Positions 8,884-18,414 of a DNA stretch of 64,000 nt are shown here, piece after piece. Origin of the DNA: JABMPR01 sp964508765 (lineage in GTDB: Bacteria; Fidelibacterota; UBA8477; JABMPR01); contig CAZDVD010000005.1 in NCBI GenBank assembly GCA_964508765.1, positions 57,672 to 121,671 on the forward strand, read 5' to 3'. A program made the position numbers and the translations under genes. The notes under the pieces were generated by a model. It ran no database searches. It saw nothing but the letters and a program-made list of their open reading frames with translations, and was not told the DNA's origin. Numbering within the stretch: the stretch's first letter is position 1; the number at the start of each line of letters is the position of its first letter.

Positions 8884-9123
8884 CTATCCTTCTGCGATCA
8901 CCTTGTCAATGAAGCCGACAGCGTCACCCACCGTTTTTACACCAAGGGCAGCATCTTCATCCATTTCGATATCAAATTCTTCTTCAAAAGCAGCCACGAG
9001 TTCGATGGACTGCATAGAATCAGCTCCGAGATCCTCTACAAAGCGGGAAGATTCCTGAACACGTGAGGCATCAACTTTAAGAAGCTCAGCTGCTACATTT
9101 TTTATTCGGTCTATCGTTGACAT
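8884..9123 (-). CDS. acpP: Acyl carrier protein
   Basis: A 79-residue acidic four-helix protein whose 4'-phosphopantetheine attachment serine is Ser36 in EDLGADSMQSIELV (family consensus DSL; Met here). It is separated from fatty-acid synthesis genes and lies between a GntR regulator and acetate kinase, which is unusual for the housekeeping ACP. It may be a second, specialised ACP. A GGAGAAATGAT-type ribosome-binding site (AAGGAGAAATGATATG on the minus strand) precedes the start. Confidence 0.92.
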   Translation of the reverse strand: MSTIDRIKNVAAELLKVDASRVQESSRFVEDLGADSMQSIELVAAFEEEFDIEMDEDAALGVKTVGDAVGFIDKVIAEG

Positions 9124-9147
9124 ATCATTTCTCCTTGTTTAGGTGTA

Positions 9148-10341
9148 TCAATTTTTAGTCAATTTGAAGGTGTCGCGAGCAATAGCGAGTTCTTCATTTG
9201 TGGGAATGATCAAAACTTTAATTCTTGATGTTGTCCCCTGAATTTCACCAGGAACACCAACGTGAACTTCGTTTCTTTTTTCATCTACGAGGATTCCCAA
9301 TTGATCCATTTCGGATAATATCCGATGACGCATGGCGGCTCCATTTTCACCAATTCCACCGGTGAAAACGATGGCATCCACACGGTTTAGAACCGCCATG
9401 TATGCACCGATATATTTTTTGATTCTGTAGGCGAAAATATCCAGGGCAAGTTCTGCGCGATCATCACCCCCATCTGCTTTTATCTCAAGATCGCGGACAT
9501 CATTTGAACTGCCTGACACACCCAAGAGACCAGATTGCTTATTGAGTAGTGTATCCAGACTATCGGTGTCGTATCCTTTACGATTGAGGTAGAAAAGAAT
9601 ACCCGGGTCAATATCCCCACTCCGGGTGCCCATGACCAGACCCTCCAGGGGGGTTAAACCCATACTGGTATCCACAGAATGACCATCTCGAATGGCTGCC
9701 ACTGAGGATCCATTGCCTAGATGGCACGTGATCAAGTTGACGGAATATTTATGCATTCCCATCATATGAGCGGCTTGTCTGGCCACAAACTGGTGAGACA
9801 TCCCATGAAAACCATAACGCCTGATGTGTAGCTCCGTATAGAGTTTTTCAGGCAGGGCATAGCGGTAGGCTACTTCTGGAATGGAATGATGAAAAGCTGT
9901 GTCAAAACAGGCGACCTGGGGAATGTCTCCAAAAATGAGTCGAGCTTGTTGTATGCCTGTCAGATTGGGTGGATTGTGGAGGGGAGCCAATTCAAAAAAG
10001 GCTTCGATACCTGCTTCCAGTTCATCATCTATTGGCATCGATCCGCCAAAACTTTCGCCACCATGGACCACACGGTGACCACAGGCATTGACTTCAGACA
10101 GTGACTTAATAGCACCACTTTCTGGATTGAGTAACATTTTCTTGATCACAGCAAATCCAGTAGGATAGTCTGCAATAGATTGGTTGATTTCGATCTTGCC
10201 GTGAGGTGTTTTCAAGGAAGCAAAAGCATCTTCAGAACCCACACGTTCGATCAAACCTTCAGCCAGCACCTTTTCTTCAGGCATATGAAAAAGTTTAAAC
10301 TTTATCGAGGAGCTACCACAATTAAAAACCAGGATTTTCAT
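9148..10341 (-). CDS. ackA: Acetate kinase
   Basis: Interconverts acetyl phosphate plus ADP with acetate plus ATP. The 397 residues are full length. Signature motifs are VFNCGSSSIKFKLF at the N terminus, NACGHRVVHGGESF (about 84-97), and the phosphate-binding CHLGNGSS (about 206-213). It is followed by acpP and preceded by pta on the same strand. Acetate released by N-acetylglucosamine-6-phosphate deacetylation would enter through ackA-pta, which could explain the neighbourhood with nagB. Confidence 0.97.
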   Translation of the reverse strand: MKILVFNCGSSSIKFKLFHMPEEKVLAEGLIERVGSEDAFASLKTPHGKIEINQSIADYPTGFAVIKKMLLNPESGAIKSLSEVNACGHRVVHGGESFGGSMPIDDELEAGIEAFFELAPLHNPPNLTGIQQARLIFGDIPQVACFDTAFHHSIPEVAYRYALPEKLYTELHIRRYGFHGMSHQFVARQAAHMMGMHKYSVNLITCHLGNGSSVAAIRDGHSVDTSMGLTPLEGLVMGTRSGDIDPGILFYLNRKGYDTDSLDTLLNKQSGLLGVSGSSNDVRDLEIKADGGDDRAELALDIFAYRIKKYIGAYMAVLNRVDAIVFTGGIGENGAAMRHRILSEMDQLGILVDEKRNEVHVGVPGEIQGTTSRIKVLIIPTNEELAIARDTFKLTKN

Positions 10342-10381
10342 TGTTTAACTTTCATTTTTTGTAGAATGAATAGGATTTAAT

Positions 10382-10454
10382 CCTCTCGCAAAGCGCGCAG
10401 AGCCGCAGTGTATTTTGGGGCTTTCATTCAGCGTCTTGGCGTACTCTGCGAGAA
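10382..10454. repeat. Dispersed intergenic repeat between pta and ackA
   Basis: The 125-base spacer carries an element with inverted ends TCTCGCA (10384-10390) and TGCGAGA (10447-10453) and an internal GCGCAGAG-type block. It resembles the widespread 'cgcaaagacgcagag' class of intergenic repeats. It does not encode a protein and may interrupt or process the pta-ackA transcript. Confidence 0.55.
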
Positions 10455-10466
10455 ACAATAAGTGCA

Positions 10467-11453
10467 TTATCCCCTGGCCTGGACTGAAGTGATGGCAGAG
10501 ACTGCGATGAGGTCGTCTACACTGGCGCCGCGACTCATGTCATTGACTGGTTTGGCAAAGCCTTGAAGAATGGGGCCGATGGCTTTGGCGTTTGCCATAT
10601 ATTGCACCAGCTTATAACCAATATTCCCAGCATCAAGATCGGGAAATACTAACACATTGGCCTGGCCTGCCACGGTACTTTCTTTGACCTTTTTAGCAGC
10701 TACACTCTGGACGATGGCCGCATCAAGCTGAAGCTCGCCATCCATATCATATTCAGGATTGATCTTTCGGGCAATTGATAAGGCCTCAATCACCTTATCT
10801 GCATCCTCATGTCCTGCAGATCCTTTCGTGGAAAAGGACAGGAAGGCAATTTTGGGATCAATACCAAGTAGAGCCTTAGCATTGGTTCCAGAAGCAATGG
10901 CGATCTCGGCCAATTGTTGAGCCGTGGGCTGGATGTTTACTGCTGAATCTGCAAAGAGGAAAATTTTGTCCTGTTCGCCCTGAAACTCAGGAATAATCAT
11001 AATAAAGAAACTACTTGGTGTGGAGAGACCCTCTTGAAATCCTACGGTAAGTGTGGCGGTCTGGATCACAATGCTGGTGGCGGTGGCTACACCAGCTACC
11101 ATACCGTCGGCTTCGCCCTGACTCACCATCATGCCGCCAAAGGAGAGGGGTTTGCGAACCAGCTTTTTAGCGATGGCTTCCCGAAGTTCCCGCTTGTCTG
11201 CATACGCTTGAGAATAGATATCAAGACGTGAATCTGTTTTGCTATCAATGATTTCGATTTCGTTTAAAGCCAGATCGAGTTTCGTAGCCAGGGCGTGAAT
11301 TTCATCCGGATTGCCAATCAGAATTGGTTGGGCAATACCCAGACTATGGACTTTCGCAGCAGCTTCAAGTATCCGGGGATCCGTTGCCTCGGGGTATACA
11401 ATTCGAGCAGGATTATCCTGTGCTTTTGCGATGAAGCTATCAACAACATTCAT
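10467..11453 (-). CDS. pta: Phosphate acetyltransferase
   Basis: Transfers the acetyl group between coenzyme A and phosphate, the partner step of acetate kinase. The 328 residues match the short, single-domain PTA class without the N-terminal regulatory region. Typical segments are IVYPEATDPRILEAA near the N terminus, GGMMVSQGEADGMVAG (about 104-119), and LVFPDLDAGNIGYKLVQ near the C terminus. It is probably the first gene of the block running to nagB, with its promoter in the 200-base gap to the divergent HAD gene. Confidence 0.96.
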   Translation of the reverse strand: MNVVDSFIAKAQDNPARIVYPEATDPRILEAAAKVHSLGIAQPILIGNPDEIHALATKLDLALNEIEIIDSKTDSRLDIYSQAYADKRELREAIAKKLVRKPLSFGGMMVSQGEADGMVAGVATATSIVIQTATLTVGFQEGLSTPSSFFIMIIPEFQGEQDKIFLFADSAVNIQPTAQQLAEIAIASGTNAKALLGIDPKIAFLSFSTKGSAGHEDADKVIEALSIARKINPEYDMDGELQLDAAIVQSVAAKKVKESTVAGQANVLVFPDLDAGNIGYKLVQYMANAKAIGPILQGFAKPVNDMSRGASVDDLIAVSAITSVQARG

Positions 11454-11656
11454 AGTTCAACCTCAATTTTCAATTATGGAAACAGGATAACATGTCTAGA
11501 CAGGTAGATCAAGCCTTAGTTAATAAACATTACAAACTAATTAAGGCTATTCTGGTTTACTAAAATCCTTGTTTATGCAGGAATAATCTGTTAAAAGTGT
11601 TCTGAACCAAAGTGACTAATTAATGTCAAAATGAGTTTCCTGTTGAAACCAGAAAG

Positions 11657-12343
11657 ATGCTAGCCTGTAACGTTGTCATGAAGCATAATCAGCCCTCACC
11701 CATTGCCGCCTTTTTTGATTTTGATGAAACCCTGTTAGCTATCGACAGTTCAGGGATTGGATTCAAGCTTTTAAAAGAGCAGGGCTATCTCACAAGAACG
11801 TTCATGCTGAAAATGCTCGTCATCGTCCTGCTAAAAAAGGCAGGGCTGATTGATGAGCGCATCATGGCTAAAACATTTCTAAGCTTCTATAAGGGGCGCG
11901 ATCTCCAGCTCTTTGTAGACTCGGCCCAAGGCTTCTATGATGAGTATCTCAAACCCAATTTATCACCAGAAGTGACTCAAAAATTACGCTGGCACCAAGA
12001 CCAGGGGCATCAGACGGTTCTGGTAACAGGATCCATTGACTATTATCTCAATCCAGTCATCGATGATCTTGGTATTGATCATTTACTGTGTACTCATCTT
12101 GAAGTGGGTGATGATGGTTTGCTTACAGGAAGATCCAAAGGTCCTGTCTGTGTTGGTGAAGCCAAAGTTACCCTTTTAAAGACTCTGACCGGAGCCCGCG
12201 GAATTGATCTTACTCAATCCTATGCTTACGGTAATTCAGAGCTGGATATTCCCATGATGAAACAGGTTTTCCACCCTGTTGTTGTCAATCCTACCCTCAA
12301 ACTTGCCAGACATGCTCAGCAGCATAACTGGCCAGGCTTATAG
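11657..12343 (+). CDS. HAD-IB family phosphatase (SerB-like)
   Basis: Carries all four HAD motifs: FFDFDETLL (motif I, nucleophile and acid Asp, about 17-24), VTGS (motif II), a motif III lysine near EAKVTLL, and AYGNSELDIPM (motif IV). A helical C1 cap lies between motifs I and II. The family includes phosphoserine phosphatase and phospholipid-head-group phosphatases; the substrate is not certain from sequence. Met8 (11678) is an alternative start. AlkD follows after 32 bases. Confidence 0.87.
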   Translation: MLACNVVMKHNQPSPIAAFFDFDETLLAIDSSGIGFKLLKEQGYLTRTFMLKMLVIVLLKKAGLIDERIMAKTFLSFYKGRDLQLFVDSAQGFYDEYLKPNLSPEVTQKLRWHQDQGHQTVLVTGSIDYYLNPVIDDLGIDHLLCTHLEVGDDGLLTGRSKGPVCVGEAKVTLLKTLTGARGIDLTQSYAYGNSELDIPMMKQVFHPVVVNPTLKLARHAQQHNWPGL

Positions 12344-12375
12344 GGCGCTGTAAACATGATTGACACCAATTAGAG

Positions 12376-13092
12376 ATGACCATGTCCCGGCTTGCTGATC
12401 AGCTTCTGAATGACTTGATTGAACTGAGTGATCCTGAACGCGCTCAGCATTCCCAGCGCTTTTTTAAAACAGGGAAGGGTGAGTATGGTGAAGGGGATAT
12501 CTTTCTAGGTATCAGGGTACCCAAGCTACGGGCACTGGTGAAAAAGTATAGGTCGGCAACACGACAGGATGCCTTAGATTTACTTATTTTCCGACAACAT
12601 GAAGCCAGACTCACTGCTCTTTTTTTACTCGTGGACATATACAATCACGCAGATGGCTCAGAAAAGAAGCTGATTTATCAGGACTACCTGAAAAATATTC
12701 GATACATCAACAATTGGGACCTGGTAGATAGTTCTGCTTTTCAAATTGTGGGATACTACCTCTTCGATAAGGATCGTTCACATCTAGAAGTATTAGCAAA
12801 ATCTGAATATATTTGGGAACGCAGAGTTGCTATCATAGCAACCTACTATTTCATTCGCCAATATGAGTTCCAGGATACCCTCACTCTTGCAGAAATTTTG
12901 CTCCATGATAAAGAGGATCTGATCCACAAAGCAGTGGGATGGATGCTGAGGGAGGTGGGGAACAAGAGTCGTCCCACCGAAGAAGAATTTCTAGTTAAAC
13001 ATTATCATTCTATGCCACGGACCATGCTGAGATATGCAATTGAGAAATTTCCAGAGGACCGACGGCAGGCCTATTTAAAAGGGGATATTTAG
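12376..13092 (+). CDS. alkD: DNA alkylation repair protein, AlkD-type glycosylase
   Basis: A 238-residue all-helical HEAT-like protein. It keeps the AlkD active-site pattern: YINNWDLVDSSA (Trp and catalytic Asp), WERRVAIIATYYFI (Arg), and KAVGWMLREVG (Trp). AlkD removes 3- and 7-alkylated purines by flipping-independent base excision. The window also encodes Tag and DinB within 10 kb, so alkylation-damage handling is well represented here. Confidence 0.92.
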   Translation: MTMSRLADQLLNDLIELSDPERAQHSQRFFKTGKGEYGEGDIFLGIRVPKLRALVKKYRSATRQDALDLLIFRQHEARLTALFLLVDIYNHADGSEKKLIYQDYLKNIRYINNWDLVDSSAFQIVGYYLFDKDRSHLEVLAKSEYIWERRVAIIATYYFIRQYEFQDTLTLAEILLHDKEDLIHKAVGWMLREVGNKSRPTEEEFLVKHYHSMPRTMLRYAIEKFPEDRRQAYLKGDI

Positions 13093-13094
13093 AC

Positions 13095-13546
13095 GTGAAT
13101 CAGAAATGGAATCGACAACTATTATTTTTGCTGGGCATTCTCATCTCCATAGAGGATATGCATTTATTGATGAGGAAAAGCCCTGTGGCCATGCTCACGC
13201 CGATCGATTTTTACGGGATATGCAGCCAACCCTTGAACAGCAGAAAATTGATATTCGCTATTATTGATTGAATTTTGATATGGATATTCCCACCACATCC
13301 ATGGACAATTCATTTGTAGTGAAGTTTGTTGTCATTGATACCAACCTCGAAACCATTGAACTGGACTACTCAACCTATAATGGGGGCATTGGTGACATTA
13401 CGGTGAATACCGTCATTCTAGACGGTGATACCGTTACGCATTCAAATGACATGCTGTCAATCCCGCTTCAGGAAACCCCTGCCTTAAATGAACTGAGGAC
13501 ACTGGAAATTTCTCAATTGCAAAATATTATTTCAAAGGATGCTTGA
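13095..13546 (+). pseudogene. Broken small exported-protein gene, or gene with a recoded TGA
   Basis: From ATG 13106 a frame reads MESTTIIFAGHSHLHRGYA... up to TGA at 13265-13267, then continues without any other stop to 13546 (LNFDMDIPTTSMDNSFVVKF...); together 146 residues if TGA is read. From GTG 13095, the next frame gives a good signal-peptide-like start (VNQKWNRQLLFLLGILIS) that would need a frameshift near 13150 to join. The simplest reading is a gene with a frameshift and a nonsense TGA (Trp or Cys originally). A weak 6-7-bp hairpin (13279-13303) lies 18 bases after the TGA, but its loop lacks the G expected in a SECIS element. No family recognised. Confidence 0.45.
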
Positions 13547-13603
13547 ATAGGCCGAAAAACCAGCCTGGTCTTATATCTGTATTGTTAAGCGATTAGTACT
13601 GCT

Positions 13604-15703
13604 CTAATGAGCGTTACACAGGTGATCGACCTTGGCTTGCTCGCCAAAAATAAGCAGTTGGTCTGAAGAGTGGAGTTTCTCATTCACATCCGGAATTATA
13701 TCCCGCTCTTTGTTTCCCTCACTTCGCCGGATCAGTAGAATGTCGACCCCATAGGATTGACGAACATTCAGTGAACGTAGTGACTGATTTACAAACGCTG
13801 AGGGAGCATCGATCCGCGCGATATGGAAGCCTGGCAAGACTTCGGATTTTTCATGGTATTGTTTCTGAATAAATTTCATGGAATGAGCGACTGCTTTCGC
13901 AGATTCTGCGTGAATCAGGAGTTCCTGGTACTGGTGGACAATGGCTGTTCGCTCTACTTCACCAAGCAGTTGCATATCTTCATTAACAACAGGTAATGCC
14001 TCCAGATCCATTTCAATCATCTTACGGAGTACTTCATGTATAGGGGTATGATCTGAAATCGTCTCAAAACGACTATTCATCACATCACTAACCGTGGAGT
14101 TTTCAGGAATCTCTTCATGGTGATTAAGAAATCGACGCATAGCGGAATGGGTAATTACTCCACACAGATAATTGTTCTTATCCTTGACATAAAAATTAGA
14201 GGCAGAGCTGGTTGAGATTTTTTTCAGAAGCTCCTGAAGCGTCATGGATTCTGGTAACGTGTCAATGATCTGTTTTTTTAAAGATTGCACACTAATCTTA
14301 TCCAGCACGTTGATATCTTTGCCACCAAAAATATCTATACCACGTCGGATAAGTTTCAAAGTATAGATATTGGAACCCTTTTTTAGGAGTCGTGATGAGA
14401 TGACCATGGCTATGATACTGGTGATCATGAGTGGTAATACGACTGAATATTCTGTGGTCATTTCAAAAATGATCAGAACGGCAGTGACAGGAGCGTGAGT
14501 GGTGGCGGCAACCATGGACGCCATGCCTACCAAGGCATAGGCACCACTGTCTGCCGTAATCTCTGGGAATAAAGCATGAATGATGATTCCAAAACCACCA
14601 CCCAACATGGACCCAATAAACAATGAGGGAGCAAAAACACCTCCTGAAGCACCGAAACCCATGGAGAGACTGGTAGCAAATATTTTTGCTAGTACCAGGC
14701 CTGATATAAGTAAAAGGGGATACTGACCCCTCAAAGCCAAATCCATACTCTCGTACCCGACCCCTAAAACTTGAGGCAAAAATATCGCAACGACTCCAAG
14801 AAGGGCACCACCCAATAATCCCTTGAGTGGTATGGGTATCTTCCAAGCGTCAAAGATGTCTTCAGTCTTATAAAGTGAACGGACAAAAAGCCATCCCACA
14901 ACACCCGCGGCTATTCCAAGAATAATGTAAAATAAAATTTCTATGGGTGAATGCAGGGTGTAGGTCGGAGGAACAAAGGCGGGGAAATTGCCAAACATAG
15001 CCCGACTGATTACAGTTCCAAAAACAGAGGCAATAATGATGGGACCAATAGCTGCGGCGCTAAAATCCCCCAGAATAATTTCAGAGGCAAAAATAGCCCC
15101 GGCGATGGGAGCGTTGAAGGTGGCGGCTATTCCAGCTGCTGCTCCACATCCAATGAATGTTTTCATTCGTCGCACAGAAACCTGAAAAAGTTGTCCTATG
15201 GTTGAGCCAAATGCCGAACCGATCTGGACAATGGGACCTTCTCGCCCAACTGAAGCGCCCGTGGCAATGGACATAGCCGATGCCAATGCTTTGATCACCA
15301 CCACCCGCATACGGATAAAACCGTTCTGAGTGGCTACAGCATTCATGACCTCAGGCACTCCATGCCCTTTGGCTTCAGGGGCAAACTTTTGAACAGCCCA
15401 GGCTACGGTAGCCCCACCCAGTGCCGGAATACCGATTTTAAGGTATATTGGGGCGGCAGTCACGACATCAACCAGGCTACCACTTCCCCATAAACTATGA
15501 CGAAAAAGACCAATCAGAGTACGAAACCCTCCGGCGATCACACCGGCAAAGACACCGATGAGCATAGCCATTATTATGACAAAAAGCTGATCAAAAGACT
15601 TGATCTTAAACAGGACGTTCTGCAGCCACACATATCTAGCGCGACGATTGCTGAGTCGTTTGCGTAATTTTTTGATCCGTTTTTTATCAGGAGAGATCTT
15701 CAT
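13604..15703 (-). CDS. ClC family chloride channel/transporter with CBS pair and TrkA-C domain
   Basis: A 699-residue protein: basic N terminus, ClC core (about 40-440) with selectivity motifs GHGVPE (about 113-118), GREGP (153-157, external gating Glu155) and GGVFAPSLFIG, then two CBS domains (about 470-600) and a C-terminal RCK_C/TrkA-C domain (about 625-699). By eye, the position of the internal proton glutamate (E203 in E. coli ClcA) is Ile in ASEIILGD, as in ClC channels, so coupled Cl-/H+ exchange is doubtful. The CBS and TrkA-C parts suggest gating by nucleotide ligands. Confidence 0.93.
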   Translation of the reverse strand: MKISPDKKRIKKLRKRLSNRRARYVWLQNVLFKIKSFDQLFVIIMAMLIGVFAGVIAGGFRTLIGLFRHSLWGSGSLVDVVTAAPIYLKIGIPALGGATVAWAVQKFAPEAKGHGVPEVMNAVATQNGFIRMRVVVIKALASAMSIATGASVGREGPIVQIGSAFGSTIGQLFQVSVRRMKTFIGCGAAAGIAATFNAPIAGAIFASEIILGDFSAAAIGPIIIASVFGTVISRAMFGNFPAFVPPTYTLHSPIEILFYIILGIAAGVVGWLFVRSLYKTEDIFDAWKIPIPLKGLLGGALLGVVAIFLPQVLGVGYESMDLALRGQYPLLLISGLVLAKIFATSLSMGFGASGGVFAPSLFIGSMLGGGFGIIIHALFPEITADSGAYALVGMASMVAATTHAPVTAVLIIFEMTTEYSVVLPLMITSIIAMVISSRLLKKGSNIYTLKLIRRGIDIFGGKDINVLDKISVQSLKKQIIDTLPESMTLQELLKKISTSSASNFYVKDKNNYLCGVITHSAMRRFLNHHEEIPENSTVSDVMNSRFETISDHTPIHEVLRKMIEMDLEALPVVNEDMQLLGEVERTAIVHQYQELLIHAESAKAVAHSMKFIQKQYHEKSEVLPGFHIARIDAPSAFVNQSLRSLNVRQSYGVDILLIRRSEGNKERDIIPDVNEKLHSSDQLLIFGEQAKVDHLCNAH

Positions 15704-15897
15704 GAGGCCGTAGTTTTCCTTTCTGAAAACTCAACTATTTTGAGCAACGTTAATTAAACCAGGAGTTTGCTCGTTGCAAGGACGCTCTTTTAAAATCAGC
15801 AGATATGGTGAAAATAGGGCATGTTTTATGATCAGGATTCTACTTCAGGTCCACTATGACAGGGTTTATCTTTTGACATACTAGAAAAGAGGCAACG

Positions 15898-17193
15898 ATG
15901 AAGGCAATCCTTTCAGTTTTTTTCCTATTTGTTTTTTTTAGCGATATCACAGCTCAAGAAAGCGACACCCTACAAAACCAATCTACTTACCGCCGAGCTT
16001 GGGATGCAGCTATTGAAAATGGCAAGATCACCCCGGAAGAGCGTGCTCTTCTGGATATCATGGTGGAATCTCTGCTCTTGTCTGCAGACAGCAGCAGTGT
16101 CTGGGAGCAGCGTTGGATGCCCAGATTTGATAAACCGCTGGATCAGTCAGGTCGCTGGCCACTGGTATTGCAGAACATTGCCATCGGTTCAGGTTTGTAT
16201 GGTTGGGGTATACCGTATGTACTCCATGCGGAAAATGACCGCTGGTTTGTGGGTGGAGTGATGGTATCAGCCGGAGGAGCCTTTTATCTCACATATAAAT
16301 ACACCAGGGATATGGAAATGACCCACGCCCGTACCCAGATGATGCGTTATGGCTCTTTGCTCGGTCTGCGTTATGGTGCAGGTTTAAATCAATTATTGGA
16401 TCTGGATAGTGGAGATGGGGAGAAAACAGAGACACTCTGGGTGTGGATGCTCATGGCTTCTGTCCCAGCAGGGCATTACGGAGGAGAATATCTATTTGAT
16501 AAATATGATCCCACCAATGGGCAGGCCTGGGCCTGGACCATGTGGACAGGTGTGACTGGTGTGACAGCCCGGTTGATTTATAACGTGATCAATGAAGCAC
16601 CCGATAACACCTATGGTGTTGAATATGACAAATGGGAAAAAAATAGAACGGCTATAGAGCTGTTATCATATCCTCTGGGTGTTTATTATGGGTATCGGCT
16701 GACCCATGAAAAGCAATATACCTTTGGGGATGCCCTCATGTTGATTCAGGGCTGGGGTTATGGATATTTTAACACCATGATGCTCCAATCCATTCTTTTT
16801 GATAGTGGAGACGATGATACTTTCTTAATGGTGGCAGGTCTGGGAGCTGCGGGAAGTGCCCTTGCATATGATCATTATATCCAGCATGATGACTTCACCT
16901 TCGGTCAATCCACCCTCATGTTACTGGGTTCGGCTTCAGGGACATTTTTTGGTTTTGGAACAGCCATTTTGCTGGATGTGACAGATAAGGAACCCATGTT
17001 GACCATGGCTCTGGCTGGCTATGGGGCGGGGACCTGGTTTACGAGGAAAATCCTGGATGTCAAAGCAGATGGTTCTCTGGCGCAGCATTCTTCAACGCAG
17101 ATGTCTTTATCACCCACAATAATACCCAGTCTGGGTTCTGATGAGAAGGTCACTCTCATCCCAGGAATTGGATTGAACATCACTTTCAAATAG
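15898..17193 (+). CDS. Exported or membrane protein of unknown function
   Basis: A 431-residue protein with a signal peptide (MKAILSVFFLFVFFSDITAQ) and an N-terminal short acidic region resembling an EF-like turn (ENGKITPEERALLD). Residues 95-400 alternate Gly/Tyr/Trp-rich hydrophobic stretches with short loops (GSGLYGWGIPYVL, GGAFYLTYKYT, GWGYGYFNTMM, GSASGTFFGFG), which could be either a polytopic helical protein or an outer-membrane barrel; the helical reading looks better. The C terminus SLSPTIIPSLGSDEKVTLIPGIGLNITFK ends in Phe-Lys, reminiscent of barrel ends. I do not recognise a family. Confidence 0.8.
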   Translation: MKAILSVFFLFVFFSDITAQESDTLQNQSTYRRAWDAAIENGKITPEERALLDIMVESLLLSADSSSVWEQRWMPRFDKPLDQSGRWPLVLQNIAIGSGLYGWGIPYVLHAENDRWFVGGVMVSAGGAFYLTYKYTRDMEMTHARTQMMRYGSLLGLRYGAGLNQLLDLDSGDGEKTETLWVWMLMASVPAGHYGGEYLFDKYDPTNGQAWAWTMWTGVTGVTARLIYNVINEAPDNTYGVEYDKWEKNRTAIELLSYPLGVYYGYRLTHEKQYTFGDALMLIQGWGYGYFNTMMLQSILFDSGDDDTFLMVAGLGAAGSALAYDHYIQHDDFTFGQSTLMLLGSASGTFFGFGTAILLDVTDKEPMLTMALAGYGAGTWFTRKILDVKADGSLAQHSSTQMSLSPTIIPSLGSDEKVTLIPGIGLNITFK

Positions 17194-17236
17194 AGATTCC
17201 CATATATAGACTAATAAGATCATCCTAAATTGAGGG

Positions 17237-18331
17237 ATGCTTAACCCCCAGCCCTATACCAATAAACCACGCGCCATCATTCATCTGGATCTTGATGCCT
17301 TCTTTTGTTCAGTGGAAGTTTTGAGGGACCCTTCTCTGGAGGGAAAGCCCGTGGTCGTTGGGGGTCGGAGTGAAAACAGAGGGGTTGTGGCTGCAGCATC
17401 ATATCCCGCCAGGAAATATGGCATCCACTCCGCTATGCCCATGATTGAAGCCATTCGGAGATGCAAAGATCTGGTGGTGATCTCTTCCCAGCATGGATTG
17501 TATCGCATGTATTCAAAGGTAATCATGGGTATTTTGAGGGCCGCATCTCCCATTATCCAGCAGGTCAGTATAGATGAGGCCTACTTGGATCTTAGTGATG
17601 AAGTAAATCACTGGATCGAAGCCACGGACGTTGCCCGTAAGATTCAGTTGAGAATATCAAGAGATATTGGTTTATCAGCTTCAGTGGGTGTGGCAACCAA
17701 TAAAATGATTGCAAAAATTGCCTCTGATTTTCAAAAGCCCAATGGACTCACGGTGGTTCCTCCTGGAATGGAAATCGACTTCCTGAATCCACTTCCCGTG
17801 AAAAAGATTCCCGGAATTGGCCCAAAAGCCAATGAGCGTCTCGCCAAATATGGGATCTACACAGTTGCTGATATGTCAGTCATCAAAGAGGATGTTCTGA
17901 AACAAAGATTCGGCAAGCTGGGCGAGGCTATGAGCAGGTGGTCCAGGGGAATTGACGATCGACCTGTACATGAGGATCATGAAACCAAGTCTATCAGCAC
18001 GGAAAGAACCTTTTCCAAGAATATTGAAGATCAGACCGAGCTATTGGAAATTGTAGAAAAATTGAGTTTCAAGGTAGGGGAGCAGCTCAAAAAGAAAAAA
18101 TTTATGGCCGCAACCATTACCCTTAAACTTCGCTACGCTGATTTTACTACATATACTCGTCAGCACACCGTTCTTGAACCCCTAGATGATGGTCTTGAAA
18201 TTTTCAGAATTGCCAGAAAATTATTGGTCAAAAATTGGATGCCCGGTGAGCCCGTTCGGCTTCTGGGTGTGGGTGGTTCACACTTTAGCGAACCCCACGG
18301 ACAAATGTCTCTATCATTTGATGAAATATAA
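17237..18331 (+). CDS. dinB: DNA polymerase IV (Y family translesion polymerase)
   Basis: A 364-residue enzyme. Metal-binding carboxylates are in IIHLDLDAFFCSVE (about 14-27) and SIDEAYLDLSD (about 110). Helix-hairpin-helix residues in IPGIGPKANERL (about 190) and the little-finger domain follow. The C-terminal GQMSLSFDEI contains a QxxLxF sliding-clamp binding motif. It performs error-prone bypass synthesis. No SOS box can be defined from the sequence alone. Confidence 0.96.
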   Translation: MLNPQPYTNKPRAIIHLDLDAFFCSVEVLRDPSLEGKPVVVGGRSENRGVVAAASYPARKYGIHSAMPMIEAIRRCKDLVVISSQHGLYRMYSKVIMGILRAASPIIQQVSIDEAYLDLSDEVNHWIEATDVARKIQLRISRDIGLSASVGVATNKMIAKIASDFQKPNGLTVVPPGMEIDFLNPLPVKKIPGIGPKANERLAKYGIYTVADMSVIKEDVLKQRFGKLGEAMSRWSRGIDDRPVHEDHETKSISTERTFSKNIEDQTELLEIVEKLSFKVGEQLKKKKFMAATITLKLRYADFTTYTRQHTVLEPLDDGLEIFRIARKLLVKNWMPGEPVRLLGVGGSHFSEPHGQMSLSFDEI

Positions 18332-18414
18332 AACACTTACCTTTCACCCTTAAAAGAGTAATCCAAGAAAGTCACTCGTTGTTAAATATCAACTAATGCT
18401 TTATTTTGGCTTCC

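Noticed and set aside
13279..13303. SECIS element for the second TGA
   Set aside because: The loop has no G in its first two bases, and a frame shift is also needed to join the leader; a broken gene is more likely.
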